38,974 nucleotides of DNA from Rhynchonema sp. JSB1_4. Lineage: Eukaryota > Nematoda > Chromadorea > Monhysterida > Xyalidae. Numbering within the stretch: the first letter of the stretch is position 1; every line of letters begins with the position of its first letter. The notes beneath the pieces were generated by a model. It was given only the letters and a program-made list of their open reading frames with translations. It did not search any database and was not told the origin of the DNA. The translations under genes were made by a program, and so were the position numbers. Positions 21,465 through 30,500 of the stretch are shown here, piece by piece. Where the stretch lies: positions 1 to 38,974 of the forward strand of contig JASAMV010003960.1 in the NCBI GenBank assembly GCA_030248065.1. Direction: 5' to 3'.

Positions 21465-24000
21465 CCCCCAGGGAAACAAAGAACAGAGAACAAATTATCG
21501 CGTGGTGATTGGTTGCTGGACGCGCGACAGCCAATCAGCTCGGAAGTCGGCCAAGACGTAGGGCCGGTCAAGACGTAAGGTTCGGCGACACGTAGGGTTG
21601 GACAAGACGTAGGGTTCAGGCGGCAAGACGTAGGGTTCACTGGTCAAGACGTAGGGTTCATGAAATGTAAAAAGTTTGAAAAGTGGTAGGAATCTGCCAT
21701 GCATGGAGATGTATTACCGTGGTTCAGTGCATGGCATTCACCCACTCTGTTTCAAGTCATATTGAGCATGGGATATGCACGATTGGACCGTTTTATCCGA
21801 AACATCACAAGTTGTCAAAAATATGACATATACCCCTTGCAAGGTAAATGTTCAATTAGCAAGCACGCAAGCTGCAATGAAGCTGGCACGAGCGTACCTT
21901 CACCGACGTCAACCATTCAGGTACCAAACAATTCCGGCTGCGATGCTGAACACATTGGTTGTACTCATTTCACGGTTGCTTAAAGTTTCGTTGGTCAAAT
22001 GAGCGGTATACGCCCATGTGCACCTGACATGGTACATACATACTGTACATATACATATATGTACGTCAGCTGCGCGCATGTGCACGTGCCCTGGCACATA
22101 TGTACATACATATATGTTGTGACCTTGTTCTGTTACTGGTACTTTATATTCGCACATGCACACTTTATCTGATAATATAAATGGCTTTACAGCAACAAAT
22201 AACATGTATTGCACCGTATCATGTAAAGCGAAACCACTCAGAAAATACACACAAACCACCGTGATGTGCCCATTGGCGTACCCGTGCGAACGTTGATATC
22301 AAGCACAAATGAATAAATGACATCAGACAGATGGCATAAAGCCAGAAAAACAAGAAATTTGAAAATTCAAGTGGACAGGACAAGTAGTAAAGGTGACAGA
22401 GACCCCAAAATGTGCGTAAAAGTATGTAATATGTTCACTGTATGTACATACATATTCAGGATGCAACAAAATTAGACAAAATGTACGGCTCCACAACAAA
22501 AAAATCAGAAAATATGAGCTGTATCATCAAATGCAGGAACAACGCGAGTAAAGCAATCTCACCAAAATAAAATAATAATCCATTTCACAAGTCTAAATAC
22601 AAAGCCTCATTGGGATGCGCAATTGGGGAGCGCAATGTGTCAATTGAAGAGAGCGACGGCGAACCATGTGAATGCATAAATCTGGGATCGCGAATCAAAA
22701 CATCATTCTGTTCGTCGTTCAAAACGAATACATCATGACGGCGGTGGGCGGCGCCGTTCGGTAGGGGCGTTGACGTAGCCTGAATAGAAAAGGGCAAAAT
22801 TGAACGGTACAGTGACAGTTCGTTTCAGTAACTTCATCGAAGAACAACGTACCGACTGTGCACCTGATGTTTCACGCATTGAGTAGCTGTGCAGATTTAT
22901 AGTGGTGCACGAACGACTCACTCCAGATGGATGGTCCGGCAGCGCAGCCGAACTCAACGCAGAGGGTGGAGGGTCGTTGGGTGTGGCCGGTGGGGGTGGC
23001 ATCGAACTGGCAGCGACCTGTTCATCCTCAGACGATGAATCGGCGTCGCTTGATTCGAAATTCGGGTCACCAAATTCGGCGGTGTGTTCCTGTCTGTGGG
23101 CCTGCAGCGCCTGTGCCAGCTGCCAAAAATACAACAAAGCAAAGGAAACTGTGCACACGCGCACACGCAACTGAACATGATTCTGAACAATGCACAGCAC
23201 ACAGTTTGAAGGTGCTGCCGTATAATGTTGCACAACCATCAGCTGTGGTTTGGTTTCACTGCGGCGCTCTTTCATTGTCTGGTGCACGTATGCCAGCGTG
23301 CACCTGACGTATTTACTGTATGTATACATAGATTGGTAGAGTGTGGGTGCATGTCGACATGTGATAACAGACCAAGGTCACAACACATACCGACATACAG
23401 TATATGTATGTATGTATGTGCCAGGGCAGGTGCACATGCGCGCAGCTGACGTATGTATATGTATATGTTCATATGTATGTACCATGGCATGTCCACATGG
23501 GCGTATATCGCTCATTTGACCAACGAAACTTTAAGCAACCATGAAATGAGTACAACCAATGTGTTCAGTATCGCAGCCGGAATTGTTTGGTACCTGAATG
23601 GTTGAAATCGGTTAAGGTACGCACGTGCCAGCTTCATTTCAGCTTGCGTGCTTGCTAATTGAACATTTACCTTGTAAGGGGTATATGTCATATTTTTGAC
23701 AACTTGTGATGTTTCGGATAAAACGGTCCAATCGTGCATATCCCATGCTCAATATGACTTGAAACAGAGTGGGTGAATGCCATGCACTGAACCACGGTAA
23801 TACATCTCCATGCATGGCAGATTCCTACCACTTTTCAAATTTTTTACATTTCATGAACCCTACGTCTTGACCAGTGAACCCTACGTCTTGCCGCCTGAAC
23901 CCTACGTCTTGCCGCCTGAACCTTACGTCTTGACCGGCCCTAGGTCTTGGCCAGGTACCATCAGCTCGTGAGAATTTGTTCTCTGTTCTCCCAGAGAACG
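21465..24000. repeat. Foldback with arms about 21,465-22,130 and 23,365-24,000
   Basis: Arms share the AAGACGTAGGG array, the stretch with CATGCATGGAGATGTATTACC, and a GTAC/ATGT-rich inner part. The right end continues into GAACGAAGTATAGTTAGGGC, a sequence also ending the hairpin at 14,460-14,601. The loop holds two coding exons on the minus strand. Confidence 0.88.
21545..21662. repeat. Short tandem array, core AAGACGTAGGGTTC
   Basis: About six degenerate units of 15-18 bp sharing ACGTAGGGTT. The mirrored array is at 23,862-23,952. Units are irregularly spaced and not identical. Confidence 0.75.
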
Positions 24001-25562
24001 AAGTATAGTTAGGGCATAACTTGTATAATCATCGCATTCAACCACACGAATACAAACATTAGTGATCAGGTTCGCACTAGCCTCGTGAACACAATCAAAA
24101 TCAACACGTTCACAATCACGCCGACGATTGCGATCCAGTTGTTGAGCAGGTCCACCAGCAGAAACATCAACGGACCGCCGTCACCGCTACACGAAATGAA
24201 CAAGCAGCCGAAATTCAGCCCGTCCGTGTTCCCATTCCCGTTTTCAGCATCGTTCGAGCTGCTATTCGGTGCAGCCATTTCTTTCGTGCGCTTGAGAACT
24301 CGCCAAATTCACCACTCTGATGTCTATAGCAAACCACGCTCATCAATCAAAATTGGGGTTGATCAGGTTGTGTTGAATCAGGGGTGCGCGCACAGAATTC
24401 GATTAAAGTGTCACTGCTGGGAGATCGGCCATAGATTTGAGCAAATCAAGTCCAAATAGGTATTGGTTGCACAATGACTTTATAAGAGTTGGTCAAATTT
24501 TTTTCCTGAATCGTAAAGAGGGAAAGTGACGGGGCAGTGACGTTGCGTTGCGCGATCGCACACAAAGCATGTAGTAAAGAGAATGTTTCAGACCTGCGGC
24601 AACGTGGTTGATCTGCTAGATCATTTTCAGCTGAAAATGTTTTGTGAGAATCACAAATAGCACAGTAGTGACTGAACGTGAAAATCAGGATTCAATTTGA
24701 TGAATTCTTATAGCCATTGTGCTACCAATATTTATCTAGATCGCAAGCAAACCCTGAGATCCAATGACCCAAAAACTCAAATTGGCTTCAAGGGGAGTCG
24801 AGAACTTGTTTGGGGATTTCACGTTTTCCGCCGTTACGTAGTGCACATTTGACCAACTCCAGCAGCAACAAATAGGACTCATGTTTGAATTGGGATGTAC
24901 AGTATGACAACCTTCGGATGTACAATGACAAAAAACTGAAAAGCAACGCGCGCCATTATGCTCTGTGCAGAGACACCCCGATGAAACCGACCGCCCTATG
25001 CTTACAATATGTACAATATGTGCACAAACAACGTTGAACAATGGCCACATAAGTCGTCACGGATTGTATGTACGTGCCCGACCAAAGGGCATAAATCAAG
25101 GATGCACTATCCACCTGATCAAACGGCGTAAATGCGTCCGATGCACCAGAAAAGTTTGGATCTCGAATTCTGTCGAAAAAGCTGTCCTTATTCAGCCAAG
25201 GGGAGCGCAGAAGCGGCAGAAATTTATCGCCACCCTCGAAAATTGGGTGTTAGACAGCGTTCGATGCAGGTACCCTTCAAGAGAACCTAAACACGGATAC
25301 GGTAATGCCGTCAAGTTACCGTACATATATTTACGATATGTATGCGCCGGCAGCAGCTGTAAATTATCATCGACTGAAATAAAAGCGCTGAGTTACCGTT
25401 CAGTTTATGGTGTGGCTTGGTTGTAGGCTAATTTCCAAAACCATAAACTTCATGATCAATCCTAATCAAAATATGCGCACGAACATAAAACCATGCAGTA
25501 ATATTGCAGTCACTCACCCGCATGAACCACTGCGAAAACGTCAGCGCCTCGTCAGCCTCACT
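22585..25562 (-). CDS. Three C-terminal exons of an unrecognised protein
   Basis: Exons 25562-25518 (SEADEALTFSQWFMR), 23119-22853 and 22779-22585, each with good GT-AG sites (donors GTGAGT and GTACGT; acceptors GTTTCAG, TTGGCAG and TATTCAG). All join in phase 0. The combined 168 aa start with an amphipathic segment (LAQALQAHRQEH) and continue with an acidic Ser stretch (SSDADSSSEDEQ) and a Pro-rich stretch (MPPPPATPNDPPP). They end ...PNEALYLDL and stop. No membrane segment is seen, so this looks like a cytoplasmic tail. It could belong to the same gene as the exon at 26,080-25,794, but the phases do not match directly, so intervening exons would be missing. I do not recognise the family. 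Confidence 0.5.
24078..24278 (-). pseudogene. Third copy of GPCR exon 1 (orphan, truncated gene fragment)
   Basis: Reads MAAPNSSSNDAENGNG, then the same extracellular segment and TM1 as the two full receptors, ending at the same donor. It lacks one codon and carries I for L (NNWIAIVGVIVN). It sits at the outer edge of the left arm of the inner palindrome. Homology to the receptor locus stops at about 24,020 within intron 1, so no exons 2-8 follow. The reading frame is open, which suggests a recent duplication or a retained first exon. Confidence 0.8.
24463..24728. mobile_element. Mariner-like MITE, inner palindrome left arm
   Basis: Mirror of 27,055-27,330 with TA flanks at 24,461-24,462 and 24,729-24,730. 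A partial relative (TTGGTTGCACAAT...GCGTTGCGCGATCG) is at 7,130-7,225 and its mirror at about 34,310-34,410. Confidence 0.65.
24965..25426 (+). other. Unrecognised open frame duplicated in the inner palindrome (left arm)
   Basis: An open frame with ISRHGLYVRARPKG, RKCVRCTRKVW and KRQKFIATLENW. A longer mirror frame is at 26308-26898 on the minus strand, with only a few residue differences. The basic, Cys-containing composition could suggest a fragment of a transposon protein, but no catalytic or zinc motif is complete. It may be an accidental open frame in duplicated DNA. Confidence 0.2.
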
Positions 25563-25793
25563 CTGAAACGCCAGACACCTTAGTGGCTTGGTTGATCAGA
25601 AAAACAACAACAACAACCAAGCTCATGTATTATATCGGTAAATTATGTACGTACATTTACCACGAGACTAACTAGCACACGCAAATATATGAATAATTGC
25701 GCTGGTCTCAGTTTAACTGCCAGCTCAACCACAACTGACCTCGGTTTAAAGCAGGTCATTGCGTTAATCAAGAGAAAATGTTCACAGATCTAC

Positions 25794-26080
25794 ATTATTT
25801 GCTCCATGACGACAACGAACACACCAACCACTCCAATAATGCTGTACAACGCGGGTCTGATCAGAACAATCGTGGGCGTGCCACTGGCATTCACCGGTCG
25901 CATGTACGGCTGACGCCATTGGCGATGGAACAGGTCGTCGAACAGACGCTGATGCGGCTCGAGGTCGTCTGTATTGGATGTGTTTTTTGAGTTCGATAAA
26001 TTCGAGTTGTCGATTGTGATGGAGACAGCTTTCAGATGCGATATGAAGATCATGTGTACAAGTGGCGTGACAAGATTCAT
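25794..26080 (-). CDS. Signal-peptide exon resembling the start of a Cys-loop ligand-gated channel
   Basis: ATG at 26080 begins MNLVTPLVHMIFISHLKAVS, a plausible signal peptide. It is followed by an Asn/Ser-rich stretch with N-glycosylation sequons (residues 24-36). Residues 45-51 read RLFDDLF and 59-66 YMRPVNAS, then TIVLIRPALYSIIGV. This order resembles the first helix, RPV.N.S segment and first beta strand of nicotinic-type receptor extracellular domains. The frame ends at a GTAGAT donor in phase 2 (95 codons plus 2 nt). A GPCR N-terminus with TM1 is the main alternative. The exon lies in the unique loop of the inner palindrome. No following exon with the Cys-loop or TM1-TM3 was found. Confidence 0.42.
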
Positions 26081-26307
26081 TGTGAACGCTCCACACCGGC
26101 TAAGTTTAAGGGTTAATTTACACGTAGGTTGATTTGTATTATGTAGAGGTATTGTTATTGTGCACAGAGACATATTTCTGCCGACGGTATCAAGCCTGGC
26201 CCAGAACCCATATATCACTGATGTTATTCGAGGTGAAAGCAAACAGGCAACCGCCATAAATTACCCATCTGCTGCTGCATGGTTTTATGTTCGTGCGCAT
26301 ATTTTGA

Positions 26308-26898
26308 TTAGGATTGATCATGAAGTTTATGGTTTTGGAAATTAGCCTGCAACCAAGCCACACCATAAACTGAACGGTAACTCAGCGCTTTTATTTCAGT
26401 CGATGATAATTTACAGCTGCTGCCGGCGCATGCATATCGTAAATATATGTACGGTAACTTGTCGGCATTACCGTATCCGTGTTTAGGTTCTCTTGAAGGG
26501 TACCTGCATCGAACGCTGTCTAACACCCAATTTTCGAGGGTGGCGATAAATTTCTGCCGCTTCTGCGCTCCCCTTGGCTGAATAAGGACAGCTTTTTCGA
26601 CAGAATTCGAGATCCAAACTTTTCTAGTGCATCGGACGCATTTACGCCGTTTGATCAGGTGGATGGTGTATCCTTGGTTTATGCCCTTCGGTCGGGCACG
26701 TACATACAGTCCGTGACGACTTATGTGGCCATTGTTCAACGCAGGCGTGCGCGTGAAGCGTTGTGCACATATTGTAAGCATATAGGGCGCGGTCGGTTTC
26801 ATCGGAGTGTCTCTGCACAGAGCATAATGGCGCGCGTTGCTTCTCAGTTTTTTGTCATTGTACATCCGAACGTTGTCATACTGTACATCCCAATTCAA
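26308..26898 (-). other. Unrecognised open frame duplicated in the inner palindrome (right arm)
   Basis: Mirror of the frame at 24,965-25,426, open for 196 codons including the shared stretch. The extension contains DKKLRSNARHYALC. Differences between copies include Tyr/Cys, Asp/Val and Ala/Val and are not clearly biased to silent sites, so selection on the protein is not evident. Confidence 0.2.
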
Positions 26899-27054
26899 AC
26901 ATGAGTCCTATTTGTTGCTGCTGGAGTTGGTCAAATGTGCATAACGTAACGGCGGAAAACGTGAAATCCCCAAACAAGTTCTCGACTGCCCTTGAAGCCA
27001 ATTTGAGCTTTTGGGTCAGTGGATCTCAGGGTTTGCTTGCGATCTAGATAAATA

Positions 27055-27330
27055 TTGGTCGCACAATGACCATATAAGATAATTCATCAAATGAATCCTG
27101 ATTTTCAAGTTCAGTCACTCTTAACCACTGTGCTATTTGTGATTCTCACAAAACATTTTCACCTGAAAATAATCCAACAGATCAACCACGTTGCCGCAGG
27201 TCTGAAACATTCTCTTTACTACATGCTTTGTGTGCGATCGCGCAACGCAACGTCATTGCCCCGTCACTTTCCCTCTTTACGATTCAGGAAAAAAATTTGA
27301 CCAATTCTTATAAAGTCATTGTGCAACCAA
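27055..27330. mobile_element. Mariner-like MITE upstream of right GPCR
   Basis: TTGGTCGCACAATGAC ... GTCATTGTGCAACCAA between TA dinucleotides (27,053-27,054 and 27,331-27,332). 276 bp, no coding capacity. Absent from the left arm near 11,825. Contains GAAACATT at 27,205. Confidence 0.65.
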
Positions 27331-27513
27331 TACCTATTTGGACTTGATTTGCTCAAATCTAGGGCCGATCTCCCAGCAGTCACACTGAATCGAATTCAGT
27401 GCGCGCACCCCTGATTCAACACAACCTGATCAACCCCAATTTTGATTGATGAGCGTGGTTTGCTATAGACATCAGAGTGGTGAATTTGGCGAGTTCTCAA
27501 GCGCACGAAAGAA

Positions 27514-30500
27514 ATGGCTGCACCGAATAGCAACAGCTCGAACGATGCTGAAAACGGGATTGAGAACACGGACGGGCTGAATTTCGGCTGCTTGTTCATT
27601 TCGTGTAGCGGTGACGGCGGTCCGTTGATGTTTCTGCTGGTGGACCTGCTCAACAACTGGCTCGCAATCCTCGGCGTGATTGTGAACGTGTTGATTTTGA
27701 TTGTGTTCACGAGGCTAGTGCGAACCTGATCACTAATGTTTGGATTCGTGTGGTTGAATGCGATGATTTATACAAGCAACACTGCGCCAACACGGGACCG
27801 AATTCGGAGGGGGCAGATTGTGAAACATTCAGACGTACCTGCTGATTTGGGGCACGTTACGCGTTGTAGAATGCAACGTGTTACGCATGACGATTTTCTC
27901 TTTCTTTGCTTTTTGCAAGTACACTATACATCCGAAATCGGGGTCGTGTTGGCGTCGTTTGCCTTTACATACACACAGAACATGTATCTCAGATTCAAAA
28001 AGTTGCGAACGCGAACCGAAATGACGAATTTGATCGTTCTTGCTGCATTCGATCTGTTGCGCTGTTTGACCGCTCTGGTGTACAATTGGATTGAACTGAA
28101 TCAAATGGTTAAACAACACGTCATCAGATCAGTGTCAAATTAGAAGGCGCAGTTTTGGGTGACTTTTCTCAAAATGCGTTGTCTGATTCGTTAGGGCGCG
28201 GCCATGCAAACGCGGGCGCGGGTCGCGGGTCAGAAAAATATTCTATGTTTTAGACCCGCTCCGCGTTTGCATGGCCGCACTTGCGGGCGCGGGTCGCGGG
28301 TCAGAAAAATATTCTATGTCCCAGACCCGCGTCCGCGTTTGCATGGCCGCACTTGCGGGCGCGGGTCGCGGGTCACTCGAAACATTTCTTTGGCTGGGCT
28401 TGTAGCGCGCGAAAACTGTAGTGTTTTAAAGCAGACGAACCATTCTTAGTCCAGTCGCCAGGAAATCAATTGTTTGTTTTTTATATTGTAACAAAAACTC
28501 GTGAAGCGCACCTTGAACACTTTTTGTTTAATTGATTTTGTTTGAATGCAACAAGCAGTCAGTTATGAAGTAAGTGGTTGTGTGAATTAATTTGACTGCA
28601 TTTGGGTGGCACGGGCCTGGTCGTGCACGTGCACTAGAACAAGAATGTATAGCACGCAGAAGTGAACCAATCAGCGTCGTAGAGCCTACGTCGCATACAT
28701 GCACTCGCAGTCGTCTATTTAATCAGCTGCATTTGTTTGTGTGTCAGCTGCCGGTCGCCCATTTCCACGGTCGCAGTCTGCCCGTGTTCGTGCGCGATGA
28801 CCGAATCCATCCATCATGACGAAATTGGCTCACAACGCCACCCGCTGCACAATCGTGCGCTTGTTTGGACGCCGAGGCGGCATTATTAGATCGGCGTCTG
28901 CACAACCGCAACTTCGATGACGACAATGTGTAGCCGCTGAACCGTTGGACTTCGGTCCACTTATCCTAACCCAACGGCCCTCTTCAGAGCCACCACCTAC
29001 AAATCATGGCTTTATTGTGACATTTGATGCTCACATTTTCAATTTTTCGCACTTAGTTTCAGTGTGATGTTCCTACCCTAGAGTTTGAAGTTTTGTTGCG
29101 TTGGTGATGTGTGTATTATTTCTTTGTTTCTGCAATATGACCCCAAAACACAGACGCCCCAATAATAAACCCAAAACCACACGACGTTCACTAAACAATG
29201 CTTTATCTCCAACAGCCACGTAAATCTGCCAACTCACAAACCAACCACAGCCCAACTGACACGTATCACAGCAAAACACACAATAAGAACACGCGCACGT
29301 GGGAATGTTTCATGATATTGGTGGCAGGCAACAGGGAAGGCTTAAACATTACTCTCTAGCCAACAGCCGGCATAATGCACTGCACTAAAGAACAGAATTT
29401 ATTGTGGCGACTAGTCTAAACAGTTCGTCTGCTTTAAAACTGTAGTTTTCGCGCGCTACAAGCCCAGCCAAAGAAATGTTTCGAGTGACCCGCGACCCGC
29501 GCCCGCAAGTGCGGCCATGCAAACGCGGACGCGGGTCTGGGACATAGAATATTTTTCTGACCCGCGACCCGCGCCCGCAAGTGCGGCCATGCAAACGCGG
29601 AGCAGGTCTAGAACATAGAATATTTTTCTGACCCGCGACCCGCGCCCGCGTTTGCATGGCCGCGCCCTAACAACACCAGTCACTCAAGAGGTTGTATTTC
29701 ACCTGATCGCTTCGGGCGGGGCCAGTTGATCTGCAGGACTGCAGGTTGTGTGTCGGTCGCAGGCTTCATCGGGTCTCGAAGCGATCAAATGATATGCAGC
29801 CTGCCGGCCGATCTGCACTGATGGTTGGAGTTTTGTGAACTGCGATTCTGAGCAACGCATTTGAAAAAGCTCTACCAAATGGCTCGTAATAATCTTGATC
29901 ACTTGTGTAGTAAATTTCCAAATTCGCTGCCGCCCAGTAAACTACGGCCCCATAGTTAATGTCAAGTTATAAACCCGAACGCTAACCATGCGCGGTTCTG
30001 AAACATTGCGCGCAGCAGCCGCGGCTGGCTGGCATGCTGCGTGTGCGTTGGCTGTCCGAATGTTTCACAAGTTGATTTTCGGGTTTAGAACCTGACATTA
30101 ACTATCGGGCGTGCTTTACTGTGCGGCGGCAGCGAATTTGGCAATTTATTATCACATCGCACGCAAAGTTCACAGATTCTACGCGTTCGTCGCTTCATCG
30201 TACTCGCGTGGACGGTGTCAATGCCAATCACGATCGAGTATTCGCTGCGTCAATTGCTCTGGATCACCGCCGATCGCTATTACGCTGTCAAACACCCGAT
30301 CGACTATCGTAAGAGATTGGCAATTGATTGACAACATACATGAATTTCACTGATCAATTTATAGGTCAAAAGAAACACCGAATTCGCTCGCTGAAAGCGA
30401 TGGCTGTGATTCTGGCATTGAGTGTGCCGAGCGTGATCTATGTGTACGCAGTGTTCAGTGATTGGTTCGAGGTTAGTCGTGCTTTTTTGAAATCAATTTT

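Larger units (their letters stand above)
24020..27770. repeat. Inner palindrome, arms 24,020-25,498 and 26,275-27,770, loop about 775 bp
   Basis: Both arms contain GPCR exon 1, its upstream region, a mariner-like MITE and the duplicated open frame. For example, exon 1 ends at 24078 and 27717. The right arm is shared with the giant palindrome, so this locus exists three times. The loop holds two single-copy exons of another gene. Confidence 0.9.
28194..29667. mobile_element. Harbinger-like foldback element, right arm only
   Basis: Begins GGGCGCGGCCATGCAAACGC and ends with its reverse complement, flanked by TTA (28,191-28,193) and TAA (29,668-29,670), a TWA-type target site. The left arm has the uninterrupted site at 10,954-10,956. 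Terminal arms of about 250 bp contain repeats of CGGGCGCGGGTCGCGGGTC, the ACATAGAATATTTTTC spacer, and GAAACATT at the inner end (28,379 and 29,476). The interior carries the H4-like remnant. No transposase gene. Confidence 0.8.

Noticed and set aside
21545..21662. CRISPR-like repeat-spacer array
   Set aside because: Units are 15-18 bp, degenerate and without regular spacers, and the surroundings are eukaryotic with introns.
27718..27729. Apparent premature stop after FTRLVRT in right and third GPCR exon 1
   Set aside because: It lies beyond the CTA|GTGCGA donor that gives correct class A spacing between TM1 and TM2, so the one-base difference from the left copy is probably intronic.
28204..29683. 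Arg/Gly-rich ORFs (RGSRV repeats)
   Set aside because: These are translations of the GC-rich terminal repeats of the Harbinger-like element.
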